Source: Desulfovibrio sp. | GTDB taxonomy: Bacteria; Desulfobacterota; Desulfovibrionia; Desulfovibrionales; Desulfovibrionaceae | DNA length: 64,000 bases | Assembly (NCBI GenBank): GCA_016218665.1 | Contig: JACRDI010000020.1 | Location: 23,482-87,481, forward strand | Reading direction: 5' to 3' | In this document: positions 30,421-39,257 of the stretch, one piece after another | How positions within the stretch are numbered: the first letter of the stretch is position 1 | Layout of the letters: every line of letters begins with the position of its first letter | Notes under the pieces: model-generated | Seen by the model: only the letters and a program-made list of their open reading frames with translations | Database searches by the model: none | Told to the model about the DNA's origin: nothing | Translations under genes and position numbers: made by a program

Positions 30421-31047
30421 ATGGCCGTCCATGTGGCCCAGCACCCGCTGGTCAAGCACAAGCTCGGGCTTCTGCGCAAGCACGACATCACCACCAGCCT
30501 GTTCCGCGACGTGACCAAGGAGCTGGCGCGCCTGCTTACCTACGAGGCCACCAAGGACCTGGAGGTGGAGAAGAAGACCATCAAGGGCTGGGCCGGAGAG
30601 GTGGAGATCGAGCGCATCAAGGGCAAGAAGATCACGGTGGTGCCCATCCTGCGCGCAGGGCTCGGCATGATGGACGGCGTGCTGGACATGGTGCCCGGCG
30701 CCAAGGTCAGCGTGGTGGGCTTCTACCGCAACGAGGAAACCCTCAAGCCCGTCAAGTATTACGTCAAGCTCGCCAGCGACATCAAGGCGCGCATGGCCAT
30801 CATCCTGGACCCCATGCTGGCCACCGGCGGCACGCTGGAAGCCACCATCGAGCTTCTGAAGCAGGCCGGCTGCACCCAGATTCGCGGGCTCTTTCTCGTG
30901 GCCGCGCCGGAAGGCATCAAGCGCATCCAGGACAGGCACCCGGATGTGGACATCTACTGCGCGTCGGTCGATGAACGGCTGAACGAAAAGGGCTACATCC
31001 TGCCTGGTCTGGGCGACGCGGGCGACAAAATCTTCGGCACCAAGTAG
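30421..31047 (+). CDS. upp: Uracil phosphoribosyltransferase
   Basis: The 208-residue salvage enzyme converts uracil and PRPP to UMP. The PRPP-binding motif is [16 protein letters not shown], and the C-terminal uracil-binding [14 protein letters not shown] is diagnostic. ACAAGGAGTACACACC precedes the ATG. The uracil permease gene lies 145 bases downstream beyond a terminator, giving an uptake and salvage pair. Confidence 0.97.
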   Translation: MAVHVAQHPLVKHKLGLLRKHDITTSLFRDVTKELARLLTYEATKDLEVEKKTIKGWAGEVEIERIKGKKITVVPILRAGLGMMDGVLDMVPGAKVSVVGFYRNEETLKPVKYYVKLASDIKARMAIILDPMLATGGTLEATIELLKQAGCTQIRGLFLVAAPEGIKRIQDRHPDVDIYCASVDERLNEKGYILPGLGDAGDKIFGTK

Positions 31048-31057
31048 CACACACGAA

Positions 31058-31084
31058 AGGGGGGCGGCGACGCCCCCTTCTTTT
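31058..31084 (+). terminator. Intrinsic terminator between upp and uraA
   Basis: A perfect 7-bp GGGGGCG / CGCCCCC stem with GCGA loop, extended by A-T and G-T pairs, is followed by TTCTTTT. It should uncouple upp from uraA at least partly. A promoter for uraA would lie in 31085-31190. Confidence 0.85.
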
Positions 31085-31192
31085 GGCGCGCATGCAGGCC
31101 ACGCTTCCCGCTGTCTCCCCCCGGCACCGGTCAAAGGTCGACGGAACCTGTTCGCGAGGTTCGAGAACCCCATAGGCAAGGAGTCTTCACAC

Positions 31193-32482
31193 ATGATCAG
31201 AAGGACCATCCAGGTTGAGGAGAAGGTGCCGTTCCTGCAGGGCATTCCGCTCAGCTTCCAGCACCTGTTCGCCATGTTCGGGGCCAGCGTGCTGGTGCCC
31301 ACCCTGTTCAAGATCGACCCCGCCATCGTGCTTTTGATGAACGGCATCGGCACGCTGATCTATCTCTTCCTGTGCAAGGGCAAGGCCCCGGCCTTCCTGG
31401 GATCGAGCTTCGCCTTCCTCTCGCCGGTGTTCGTGGTCCTCGGGGCGGACAAGGCCTTCTGGGGCGCCAACTACTCCTATGCCCTGGGCGGCTTCATCGC
31501 CTCCGGCCTGGTGTTCATCGCCGTGGCGCTCATCATCTGGCGCTTCGGCCCCGGCTGGATCAGCATCGTTCTGCCCCCGGCCACCATGGGCCCCATCGTG
31601 GCGCTCATCGGCCTTGAGCTGGCGAACGTGGCCACCGGCATGGCCGGCATCATGCCCGACGCCAAGACCGGCGCCTTCGACACCAACGCCATCATCGTGT
31701 CCATGGTCACGCTTCTGACCGTGGCCTTCGGCTCGGTGCTCTTCCGCGGGTTCATGGCCGTCATCCCGGTGCTCATCGGCATCCTGGTGGGCTACGGCAC
31801 CTCCATGGCCATGGGCATGGTCAAGCTGGAGGCCGTGGCCGCCGCCCCGGTGCTGGCCCTGCCCACCTTCTACACGCCCATCTTCGACATCAACGCCGTG
31901 CTCATCATCCTGCCCGCCGCCCTGGTGGTCATCAGCGAGCACATCGGCCACCTGGTGGTCACGGGCAACATCGTGAACCGCGACCTGACCCGCGACCCCG
32001 GCCTGCACCGCTCCCTCATGGGCGACGGCGTGTCCACCGCGCTCTCCGGCTTCTTCGGCTCCGTGCCCACCACCACCTACGGCGAGAACATCGGCGTCAT
32101 GGCCATCACCCGCGTGTACTCGGTGTGGGTCATCGGCGGGGCGGCGGTCATCTCCGTGGCGCTGGCCTTCGTGGGCAAGCTCTCGGCCTTCATCCAGTCC
32201 ATCCCGGCCCCGGTCATGGGCGGCGTGTGCATCCTGCTCTTCGGCGTCATCGCCGCCTCGGGCATCCGCATGCTGGTGGAGGCCAAGGTGGACTACTCCA
32301 AGCCCGTGAACCTCTCCCTCACCGCCATCACGCTCATCGTGGGCATCAGCGGCGCGGCGGTCAAGATCGGCAACGTGCAGCTCAAGGGCATGGCGCTGGC
32401 CACCGTGGTGGGCATGGCGCTGTCCGTCGTGTTCCGCCTGCTGGAAAAGAGCGGCCTGGCCAACGAGCAGACGGATTTGTAG
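31193..32482 (+). CDS. uraA: NCS2 uracil:proton symporter
   Basis: The 429-residue membrane protein imports uracil. It starts with the family's PFLQGIPLSFQHLFAMFGAS, has the substrate-binding helix region VVISEHIGHLVVTGNIV, and carries FFGSVPTTTYGENIGVMAITRVYS, which is diagnostic for UraA/NCS2. About fourteen hydrophobic segments are visible. CAAGGAGTCTTCACAC precedes the ATG. It is paired with upp upstream and is convergent with a TSUP exporter gene. Confidence 0.96.
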   Translation: MIRRTIQVEEKVPFLQGIPLSFQHLFAMFGASVLVPTLFKIDPAIVLLMNGIGTLIYLFLCKGKAPAFLGSSFAFLSPVFVVLGADKAFWGANYSYALGGFIASGLVFIAVALIIWRFGPGWISIVLPPATMGPIVALIGLELANVATGMAGIMPDAKTGAFDTNAIIVSMVTLLTVAFGSVLFRGFMAVIPVLIGILVGYGTSMAMGMVKLEAVAAAPVLALPTFYTPIFDINAVLIILPAALVVISEHIGHLVVTGNIVNRDLTRDPGLHRSLMGDGVSTALSGFFGSVPTTTYGENIGVMAITRVYSVWVIGGAAVISVALAFVGKLSAFIQSIPAPVMGGVCILLFGVIAASGIRMLVEAKVDYSKPVNLSLTAITLIVGISGAAVKIGNVQLKGMALATVVGMALSVVFRLLEKSGLANEQTDL

Positions 32483-32505
32483 ACAAGAGAAAGAGAATCT
32501 TTTTT

Positions 32506-32526
32506 CCAGGGGGTTGCACCCCCTGG
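32506..32526. repeat. Half-copy of a dispersed palindromic element
   Basis: A perfect 8-bp palindrome CCAGGGGG-TTGCA-CCCCCTGG is followed by ACCC. It resembles the second hairpin (CCC..CTGGACTCCC) of the fuller elements at 32711-32770 and 39031-39090. Confidence 0.6.
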
Positions 32527-32535
32527 ACCCGCAGG

Positions 32536-32589
32536 GCAAACGAGAAAGCCCGGGCCGAGCAGACGCTCGGCCCGGGCTTTCTCGTTTGC
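32536..32589. terminator. Long perfect palindrome, bidirectional terminator of uraA
   Basis: Two perfect 24-base arms (left arm begins GCAAACGAGAAAGCCCGGGC) flank a six-base loop. Internal AAA and TTT blocks would give short U-tracts on either strand. It lies between convergent uraA and the TSUP exporter gene. Confidence 0.85.
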
Positions 32590-32663
32590 GGAGGGGCCTG
32601 GTTGGCCGCTTCTCCCGCACCCTCACCAGCGGATAATGAATGGGACACCCCCTGACCCATCCA

Positions 32664-32708
32664 GCGCGAAGGCCCGGAACCGTTCTTCACGGTTCCGGGC
32701 CTTCGCGC
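32664..32708. terminator. Second long perfect palindrome between uraA and TSUP gene
   Basis: Two perfect 20-base arms (GCGCGAAGGCCCGGAACCGT and its complement) enclose a TCTTC loop. No long T-run follows, but its position between convergent genes suggests a terminator or mRNA-stabilising structure. Confidence 0.7.
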
Positions 32709-32710
32709 CA

Positions 32711-32770
32711 CAGGGAGTCCAAAGGGCCTCGTGCCCTCTGGCGGGGGGTGCAGGGGGCAGCGCCCCCTGC
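32711..32770 (-). repeat. Dispersed palindromic repeat element, copy on minus strand
   Basis: Read on the minus strand this 60-base element runs GGGGGCGCTGCCCCC, then ACCCCCCGCCAGAGGG, then CCCTTTGGACTCCCTG. It has the same order and near-identical wording as the element at 39031-39090. It forms two consecutive hairpins and lies just past the stop of the TSUP exporter gene. Confidence 0.75.
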
Positions 32771-32778
32771 GCTCTGCT

Positions 32779-33597
32779 CTACCCGAAGTACGGCGCCACG
32801 AGCGGCCAGAGCATCTTGGTGGCCATGGCGATGAGCAGGAAGGCGAAGATTTTCTTCAGCTTGGGCACGGGCAGGCTGTGGGCGAGCTTGGCCCCGAGGG
32901 GCGCGGTGAGGATGCTCGCGGCGGCCACGCCGGCCAGGGCGGGCAGGTAGACGAAGCCCAGGTAGCCGGCCTCCAGGCCGGGCAGCGGCGCGGAAAGGCC
33001 GTTGACGACGTACCCTGCGGTGCCGGCCACGGCGATGGGGAAGCCGATGGCCGCGCTGGTGCCGATGCAGGTGTGCAGGGCCACGTTGCACCAGGTCATG
33101 AAGGGCACGGACAGGGTGCCCCCGCCGATGCCCACGAGGCTGGACACGCCGCCGATGACGTTGCCCGCGGCGAACATGCCCAGGGGTCCGGGCACCTGGC
33201 GCGTGGCCTTGGGCTTGATGTTCAGCAGCATCTGCGCGGCCACGTAGTACAGGAAGACCACGAAGAAGCCGGAGAGGAAGCGCGTGGACAGGAGCGCGGC
33301 GACCTTGGAGCCCAGGAAGGTGCCGATGAGGATGCCCGGGGTGATGGCCTTGACGATGGCCCACACCACTGCCCCGCGCTGGTGGTGCGCCCGCAGGGAG
33401 GACACGCTGGTGAACATGATGCTGGCCAGCGAGGTGCCCAGGGCCAGGTGCTGGATGTAGTCGGCCGGGAGCTCGATGATGTGGAACACGAAGTTGAGCA
33501 TGGGCACGATGACGAGCCCGCCGCCCACGCCGAGGAGGCCGGCCAGGACTCCGGCGAAGGCGCCGGTGGCGATGTAGAGGAGCCAGGCGGTGATCAT
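32779..33597 (-). CDS. TSUP (TauE/SafE) family anion exporter
   Basis: The 272-residue membrane protein has about eight hydrophobic segments arranged as two repeats. Each repeat starts with the family motif (GLLGVGGGLVIVPML near residue 20, SLVGIGGGTLSVPFM near residue 155). TSUP proteins move sulfite, sulfoacetate, thiosulfate or related organosulfur anions. In a sulfate reducer a sulfur oxyanion is plausible, but the substrate is not determined. The ribosome site GGAGG is rather far (about 11 bases) from the ATG. Confidence 0.9.
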   Translation of the reverse strand: MITAWLLYIATGAFAGVLAGLLGVGGGLVIVPMLNFVFHIIELPADYIQHLALGTSLASIMFTSVSSLRAHHQRGAVVWAIVKAITPGILIGTFLGSKVAALLSTRFLSGFFVVFLYYVAAQMLLNIKPKATRQVPGPLGMFAAGNVIGGVSSLVGIGGGTLSVPFMTWCNVALHTCIGTSAAIGFPIAVAGTAGYVVNGLSAPLPGLEAGYLGFVYLPALAGVAAASILTAPLGAKLAHSLPVPKLKKIFAFLLIAMATKMLWPLVAPYFG

Positions 33598-33739
33598 TGC
33601 GGAAAGATCCTCCAGGGTTCTTGCGCCCGGCTCGCGCGGGGCGTCATCTGCGCAGCACGGCCGGAAATCGGGCGAGAGGCCCTTCTACGTCTGGGCCAAA
33701 CGCTTGTAAAGACGCTCCACTTTCCCGTACCGCCCGCCA

Positions 33740-33768
33740 TTGCCACCGCGCGCGCCCCCTGCTAGAAG
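33740..33768 (+). promoter_or_regulatory. Putative promoter at the head of the glycan cluster
   Basis: TTGCCA (33740-33745) and TAGAAG (33763-33768) are spaced by 17 bases. TAGAAG ends seven bases before the amidotransferase ATG. The same AGAAGGGG also serves as a plausible ribosome site, so the promoter reading is tentative. Confidence 0.3.
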
Positions 33769-33775
33769 GGGCAAC

Positions 33776-35800
33776 ATGTGCGGCATAGCGGGCATTTTCG
33801 CCCCTTCGGGGACAACAGCGGCGCAGGAGTTGGCGGAGGCCGCCCTGCGCATGGCCGATGTCCAGGGCCATCGTGGCCCGGACGGGCGCGGCGTCTGGGC
33901 CGATCCCGATGGCGGCCTGGCCCTTGGGCACCGCAGGCTGGCCGTGCTGGAGCTTTCCGCCGCCGGGGCCCAGCCCATGGTCAGCCACTGCGGCCGCTGT
34001 GCCCTCGTCTTCAACGGCGAAATCTACAATCACTCGGATCTGCGCGCCCAGGTGGACGCGGCCCGCGCCTATTCCGGCCGCCCGGCCGTCGCCTGGCGGG
34101 GCCGCAGCGACACCGAGACCCTGCTGGAGGCCCTGGCCCTGTGGGGCGTGGAGGAAGCCCTCAAGCGCTCCACCGGCATGTTCGCCCTGGCCCTGTGGGA
34201 CCGCCGCGACCGCACCCTGGCCCTGGCGCGCGACCGCATGGGCGAAAAGCCCCTGCACTACGCCGCCTCGCGCGGGCGCATCCTCTTCGCCTCGGAGCTG
34301 CCCGGGCTCACCGCCGCGCCGGACTTCTGCCCCGGCGTGGACAAAAGCGCCCTGGCGCTCTACCTGCGCCTGTCCTGCGTGCCCGCGCCGCACTGCATCC
34401 TGAGCGGGGTGCGCAAGCTGCCCGCCGGGCACGTGCTCACCATCGGCGAGGGCGAGGCCAAAAGCGGCTCCCTGCCGGCCACGAGGCCTTACTGGTCCCT
34501 CAAGGCCGTGGCCGAGGCCGGCCTGGCCCTGCCCTTCGCCGGAACGGACGAGGAGGCCCTGGACCGGCTGCTGGACCTCCTGCGGCAGAGCGTGCGCGGC
34601 CAGATGCTGGCCGACGTGCCCGTGGGCGCGCTCCTGTCCGGCGGCATCGACTCCTCCCTCGTCACGGCGCTGATGACCGAGGCCGCCCAGGCCTCCGGCG
34701 GGCCAAAGGTGCGCACCTTCACCATCGGATATGAGGACGCGCGCACCGGGGGCTACGACGAGTCGCCCCAGGCCGAGGCCGTGGCCCGGCACCTGGGCAC
34801 GGAGCACACCACGCTGACCTTCCGGGCGGAGGACGCCCTGGCCCAGGCCACGCGGCTGGTCAAGGCGGCGGGCGAACCCTTCGCCGACGCCTCGTTCTTG
34901 CCCGCGCGGCTGGTGGCCGGCCTCACCAAGGGGCACGTCACCGTGTGCCTGACCGGGGACGGCGGCGACGAACTCTTCGCGGGCTACAACCGCCACGTGC
35001 AGGGCGCGGCCCTGTGGGCCCAGATGTCGGGCATTTCGCCGGGTCTGCGCGGCCTGGCCGCAGGGCTGCTGCAGGCCCTTCCGCCCCGCGCCTGGGACCG
35101 CGTGTTCGCCCTGCTCGGTCCGCTGCTCCCGAAATCCGCGCGCCAGCGCCTGCCGGGGGAGAAGCTGCACAAGCTGGCCCAGGCCCTGCCCGTGCGCGTG
35201 GCCCCGGCCTTCTACTCGGCCCTGGTCTCCGCCTGGCCGGACCCCGGCCTGCTTGCGCCCGGCGCGGCGGAGTCCTCCTGGATTCTGCGCCAGCCCGGCG
35301 GCTGGCCCGCGCCCGCCCTGTGCCCGGAGGGCGGCACGGCCTGGATGCAGTTCCTGGACAGCCTGTGGTACCTGCCCGAGGACATTTTGACCAAGGTGGA
35401 CCGCGCCTGCATGAGCGTGGGCCTGGAGCCGCGCGCGCCCTACCTGGACCGCCGCGTGGCCGAGTTCGCCTGGAGCCTGCCTGCGCACATGCGCGTGCGC
35501 GCGGGCCAGGGCAAGTGGGCCCTGCGCGGCCTGCTCTCCCGCTATGTTCCGCCTGCGCTGTGGGACAGGCCCAAGATGGGCTTCGGCGTGCCCCTGGACG
35601 CCTGGCTGCGCGGGCCCTTGAAGGCCTGGGCCGAGGCCCTGCTGGACCCCGAGCGCCTGGCCTGCGAGGGCTACTTCGAGCCCGGCCCCGTGGCCAGCGC
35701 CTGGGCCGAGCACCAGTCCGGCCGCTTCAACCGCCAGTATCGCCTGTGGCCCGTGCTCATGTTCCAATCCTGGCTGGAAAGTGCGGGCATTTCCGGGTAG
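33776..35800 (+). CDS. asnB: Asparagine synthase (glutamine-hydrolysing)-like amidotransferase of a glycan cluster
   Basis: The 674-residue enzyme has an N-terminal class II glutaminase (Cys2 nucleophile after Met removal, MCGIAGIF; HRGPDG; FNGEIYNH) and a C-terminal ATP-PPi synthetase domain with the SGGIDSSLV P-loop. It therefore transfers glutamine nitrogen to an activated carboxylate. In polysaccharide clusters such proteins often amidate uronic acids or modify sugar residues rather than make asparagine. Position at the head of the Pgl-like genes favours that role. The next gene starts nine bases after its stop. I start at the conserved MCG, preceded by AGAAGGGG. Confidence 0.9.
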   Translation: MCGIAGIFAPSGTTAAQELAEAALRMADVQGHRGPDGRGVWADPDGGLALGHRRLAVLELSAAGAQPMVSHCGRCALVFNGEIYNHSDLRAQVDAARAYSGRPAVAWRGRSDTETLLEALALWGVEEALKRSTGMFALALWDRRDRTLALARDRMGEKPLHYAASRGRILFASELPGLTAAPDFCPGVDKSALALYLRLSCVPAPHCILSGVRKLPAGHVLTIGEGEAKSGSLPATRPYWSLKAVAEAGLALPFAGTDEEALDRLLDLLRQSVRGQMLADVPVGALLSGGIDSSLVTALMTEAAQASGGPKVRTFTIGYEDARTGGYDESPQAEAVARHLGTEHTTLTFRAEDALAQATRLVKAAGEPFADASFLPARLVAGLTKGHVTVCLTGDGGDELFAGYNRHVQGAALWAQMSGISPGLRGLAAGLLQALPPRAWDRVFALLGPLLPKSARQRLPGEKLHKLAQALPVRVAPAFYSALVSAWPDPGLLAPGAAESSWILRQPGGWPAPALCPEGGTAWMQFLDSLWYLPEDILTKVDRACMSVGLEPRAPYLDRRVAEFAWSLPAHMRVRAGQGKWALRGLLSRYVPPALWDRPKMGFGVPLDAWLRGPLKAWAEALLDPERLACEGYFEPGPVASAWAEHQSGRFNRQYRLWPVLMFQSWLESAGISG

Positions 35801-35809
35801 GGGATTCGC

Positions 35810-37030
35810 ATGCGCATCGCCGTCGTCGCTGGCTACGCCCCCTCGCTGGTGCATTTCCGGGGCCCGCTCCTCGCCGCCTTCAAGGCGCGCGGGCACGAGG
35901 TCATCGCCCTTGCCCCGCCCGAGCCCGGCGGCGGCCTGGCCACGGAGGCCGCCCTCCGGGCCATGCGCATCCCCCTGCTGCGCTACCAGCTGGACCGCGG
36001 CGGCATGAACCCCCTGCGCGACCTGCGCACCCTGCAGGCCCTGCGCAGCCATTTCCTCGCCCTCAAGCCCGGGCTGGTCCTCTCCTACACCATCAAGCCG
36101 GTGATTTACGGCTCCTTCGCCGCGCGCCTGGCCAAGGTGCCCCGCGCGGCCTCGCTCATCACCGGGCTGGGCTACGCCTTCGGCGGCCTGTCCGAAAATC
36201 TGGGCGACGCCCTGCCCGGCCAGCCGCAGACCGTATCCCGCCGCTGCCTGACGGAACTTGTGACGCGCATGTACGCCAAGGCTCTGGAACACAACCGCGC
36301 CGTCATCTTCCAGAACCCGGACGACCGCGACCTGTTCCAGCGTTTGAACATTTTGTCCCCAGGCCAGCGCGTGGCCGTGGTGGGGGGCAGCGGCGTGGAC
36401 CTGGACCGCTTCGCCCCCGCGCCGCCGCTGCTCGCCCACCCGGAGACGGGCGGACCGGTGTTCACCTGCGTGGCCAGGCTGCTGTGGGCCAAGGGCGTGG
36501 GCGTGTTCGTGGAGGCCTGCCGCATGCTCAAGCGCAAATATCCCCAGGCGGTGTGCCGGCTCATCGGCCCGGCGGACGACGTGCCCGACGCCGTGCCCCA
36601 GGACATGCTGCGCCGCTGGCGCGAGGACCGCGTGGTGGAGATCCTGGAGCCGGTGGAGGACATCCGCCCCGTGCTTGCCGCCAGCAGCGTCTTCGTGCTG
36701 CCGAGCTACCGCGAGGGAACGCCGCGCTCGTCGCTGGAGGCCATGGCCATGGCCAGGCCCGTGGTGACCACCGACGTGCCCGGCTGCAGGCAAACCGTGG
36801 AAGACGGCGTGACGGGCTTCCTCGCGCCGCCGTTCGAGCCCGGCGAGCTCATGCGCGCCATGGAGCGCTACGTGCTTGAGCCCGAACTCATCGCCCAGCA
36901 GGGCGCGGCCGCGCGCAGGCTGGCCGAGGAACGCTTCGACGCGGCCCGCGTCACCGAGGCCATGCTGGCCGTGCTGCCCCTGCCGGAAAACGCCGTTTCC
37001 CCCGCCGGGGCGCAGGCCCCGACCCCATGA
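35810..37030 (+). CDS. Family 4 glycosyltransferase, PglA-like
   Basis: The 406-residue GT-B enzyme has an N-terminal acceptor half (MRIAVVAGYAPSLVHFRGPL) and a C-terminal nucleotide-sugar half with the EX7E-type block YREGTPRSSLEAMAMARPVV. The start, the MNPLRDLRTL and GSFAARLAKVPRAA segments and overall length recall Campylobacter PglA, which adds GalNAc to undecaprenyl-PP-diNAcBac. The sugar specificity here is inferred from that likeness and from the adjacent PglC-type gene, whose ATG overlaps this stop (ATGA). AGGGGA precedes the ATG. Confidence 0.85.
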   Translation: MRIAVVAGYAPSLVHFRGPLLAAFKARGHEVIALAPPEPGGGLATEAALRAMRIPLLRYQLDRGGMNPLRDLRTLQALRSHFLALKPGLVLSYTIKPVIYGSFAARLAKVPRAASLITGLGYAFGGLSENLGDALPGQPQTVSRRCLTELVTRMYAKALEHNRAVIFQNPDDRDLFQRLNILSPGQRVAVVGGSGVDLDRFAPAPPLLAHPETGGPVFTCVARLLWAKGVGVFVEACRMLKRKYPQAVCRLIGPADDVPDAVPQDMLRRWREDRVVEILEPVEDIRPVLAASSVFVLPSYREGTPRSSLEAMAMARPVVTTDVPGCRQTVEDGVTGFLAPPFEPGELMRAMERYVLEPELIAQQGAAARRLAEERFDAARVTEAMLAVLPLPENAVSPAGAQAPTP

Positions 37031-37653
37031 CCGCCAAGCGGCTCATGGACCTGGCCATCGCCGTGCCGGGGCTCCTGCTCGCCGCGCCGCTCATGCTCTG
37101 CGTGGCCCTGTGCGTGCGCCTGGCCCTGGGGCCGGGGGTGCTCTTCCGCCAGGAGCGCCCCGGTCTGCACGGCCAGCCCTTCACCATCCTCAAATTCCGC
37201 ACCATGAAGGACGGCCCCGGAACGGACGCCGAGCGCCTGACCGCCTTTGGCCGGCTGCTGCGCGGCACCTCGCTGGACGAGCTTCCCGAACTGCTGAACG
37301 TCATCCGCGGCGACATGAGCCTCGTCGGACCCCGGCCGCTTTTGATGCGCTACCTGCCGCGCTACAGCGCCAAGCAGGCGCGCCGCCACGAGGTGCCGCC
37401 CGGCATCACCGGCTGGGCCCAGGTGAACGGCCGCAACGCCCTCACCTGGGAGGAGCGCCTGGCCCTGGACGTGTGGTACGTGGACAACAGGACCCTGTGG
37501 CTCGACCTGCGCATTCTGGGGCGCACCCTCTGGGCCGTGCTCTCCCGCCGGGGCATCAGCGCCCCGGGCGAGGCCACCATGGGCGAGTTCATGGGCCAGG
37601 GCGACGGCCAGGAGCACTCCCCGCCCCGCGCCCCGCGCCTCCCCCAAGATTGA
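37027..37653 (+). CDS. pglC: PglC-like polyprenol-phosphate phosphoglycosyltransferase
   Basis: The 208-residue monotopic membrane enzyme transfers a phosphosugar to undecaprenyl phosphate, starting a glycan. It has one N-terminal re-entrant hydrophobic helix (about 8-32), the KFRTMKDGPGTD block, the catalytic Asp-Glu pair in SLDELPELLNVIRGDMS, and VGPRPLL. Its small size equals PglC (about 200) rather than the larger WbaP/WcaJ type. It overlaps the PglA-like gene by four bases, so the two enzymes probably act in sequence. The substrate would be UDP-diNAc-bacillosamine if the downstream genes act as proposed. Confidence 0.9.
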   Translation: MTAKRLMDLAIAVPGLLLAAPLMLCVALCVRLALGPGVLFRQERPGLHGQPFTILKFRTMKDGPGTDAERLTAFGRLLRGTSLDELPELLNVIRGDMSLVGPRPLLMRYLPRYSAKQARRHEVPPGITGWAQVNGRNALTWEERLALDVWYVDNRTLWLDLRILGRTLWAVLSRRGISAPGEATMGEFMGQGDGQEHSPPRAPRLPQD

Positions 37654-37767
37654 ACATCGGCCCCGCATCTGCTACCTAGGGCCACGCGCCGCAGGCCCCA
37701 GCCGTCGTCCCGCCGGGCAATTCCCGGACCGCTCCCCGCCGCGCCCAACGCAAACAAAGGAAACACA

Positions 37768-38958
37768 ATGTCCGAGCGTCCCCCTGTCCGCACCAAGGAG
37801 AATTTCCTCGTCTTCGGCTCCCCCGCGCTGGAGCAGGCCGAGATCGACGAGGTGGTGGCCTGCCTGAAGAGCCGCTGGATAGGCACTGGGCCGCGCACGG
37901 CCCGGTTCGAGCGCGACTTCGCCGCGTACAAGGGCGTGGACGCCGCCGTGGCCCTGCATTCCTGCACGGCGGCCCTGCACCTGGCCATGGTGGCCCTGAA
38001 CCTGAAGCCCGGCGACGAGGTCATCACCACGCCGCTGACCTTCTGCGCCACGGTGAACGCCATCCTGCACGCGGGCGGCACCCCGGTCCTGGCCGACATC
38101 GACCCGGCCACCCTGAACATCGACCCGGCCAAGGTGCGCGAGAAGATCACCCCGCGCACGCGCGCCATCCTGCCCGTGCACTTCGCCGGCCGCCCCTGCG
38201 ACATGGACAGCCTCATGGCCATCGCCAGGGAGCACGGCCTCGCCGTCATCGAGGACTGCGCCCACGCCATCGAGACCCTGTACCATGGCCAGCACGCGGG
38301 CACCCTGGGCGACTTCGGCTGCTTCAGCTTCTACGTCACCAAGAACATCATCACCGGCGAGGGCGGCATGGTCATCGCCAAAAAGCCGGAGGACCTGGCC
38401 CGCATCAAGGTGCTGGGCCTGCACGGCATGAGCGCCGACGCCTGGAAGCGCTTCGGCGACGAGGGCTACAAGCACTATGCGGTGGTCGAGGCCGGGTTCA
38501 AGTACAACATGATGGACATCCAGGCCGCGCTCGGCATCCACCAGCTGCCCCGCGTGGACGCCTACCACGCCCGGCGCGAGGCCGTGTGGGCCCGCTACAT
38601 GGAGGCCTTCTCCGCCCTGCCCGCAGGCAGGCGCATCGGCCTGCCCGCGCCCCAGGAGCCGGACACCCTGCACGCCCGGCACCTGTTCACGGTCCTGGTG
38701 GACGAGGAGACCAGCGGCATAGGGCGCGACGACTTCCTCATGGCCATGACCAAGCAGGGCATCGGCGTGGGCGTGCATTACCTCTCCCTGCCGGAGCACC
38801 CCTACTACCAGGAGCGCCTGGGCTGGAAGCCGGAAGCCTACCCCGAGGCCGCGCGCATCGGGCGGGAGATCGTCAGCCTGCCCATCTCCGCCCGGCTGGA
38901 GGACCAGGACGTGGCCGACGTCATCAGCGCCGTGCGCCGCGTGCTGGGAGCGGAGTAA
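37768..38958 (+). CDS. DegT/DnrJ/EryC1/StrS-family sugar aminotransferase (first copy)
   Basis: This 396-residue PLP enzyme converts a keto-sugar nucleotide to an amino-sugar. The internal-aldimine lysine lies in FYVTKNIITGEGG, the cofactor Asp/His in EDCAHAIET, and GTGPRTARFERDFA is an N-terminal hallmark. It resembles ArnB/PseC-type enzymes more than PglE, which is supplied by another gene at 40628. Two aminotransferases in one cluster imply a second amino sugar or a different regiochemistry. CAAAGGAAACACA precedes the ATG. The 114-base gap upstream may hold a separate promoter. Confidence 0.9.
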   Translation: MSERPPVRTKENFLVFGSPALEQAEIDEVVACLKSRWIGTGPRTARFERDFAAYKGVDAAVALHSCTAALHLAMVALNLKPGDEVITTPLTFCATVNAILHAGGTPVLADIDPATLNIDPAKVREKITPRTRAILPVHFAGRPCDMDSLMAIAREHGLAVIEDCAHAIETLYHGQHAGTLGDFGCFSFYVTKNIITGEGGMVIAKKPEDLARIKVLGLHGMSADAWKRFGDEGYKHYAVVEAGFKYNMMDIQAALGIHQLPRVDAYHARREAVWARYMEAFSALPAGRRIGLPAPQEPDTLHARHLFTVLVDEETSGIGRDDFLMAMTKQGIGVGVHYLSLPEHPYYQERLGWKPEAYPEAARIGREIVSLPISARLEDQDVADVISAVRRVLGAE

Positions 38959-39030
38959 GGCAATCGGGCAAGGGGCTCCGCGTCTGACTGAAAGAGTGGC
39001 CCCGCCGCTGCCGAGCAAGGTGAACTCCGC

Positions 39031-39090
39031 TGGGGCGCTGCCCCAGACCCCGCCAAAGGGTCTTCGACCCTCTGGACTCCCTTTGGGGGG
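39031..39090 (+). repeat. Dispersed palindromic repeat element, plus-strand copy
   Basis: The element reads TGGGGCGCTGCCCCA, then ACCCCGCCAAAGGG, a TCTTCGA turn and CCCTCTGGACTCCC. It matches the minus-strand copy at 32711-32770. It forms two consecutive hairpins in the 299-base gap between the first DegT gene and the LysE-type gene. Confidence 0.75.
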
Positions 39091-39132
39091 AATTGGATAA
39101 AAAGAACCGGCCCGGCTTTCCATGACGGGGTT

Positions 39133-39154
39133 CCAAGGGGCCGAGGCCCCTTGG
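39133..39154. repeat. 22-bp perfect palindrome upstream of the LysE-type gene
   Basis: CCAAGGGGCC-GA-GGCCCCTTGG is a perfect 10-bp inverted repeat with a two-base centre. It lies 43 bases after the dispersed element and may be its far end or a terminator. The rest of the 38959-39257 gap holds no gene that I can support. Confidence 0.6.
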
Positions 39155-39257
39155 CCTGCGGAGCGCGACACGGGCGATGCCCCGGCCCCAGGCGCACAGG
39201 CCCCAGCCGCTGCGCCCGGCGCAGGCGCAACGAAACCAGACGTTCGAGGTCCGCGCG

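Noticed and set aside
33740..33776. Leaderless start for the asparagine-synthase-like gene.
   Set aside because: The geometry is similar to trpL, but AGAAGGGG directly before the ATG is a reasonable ribosome site, so no special start is needed.
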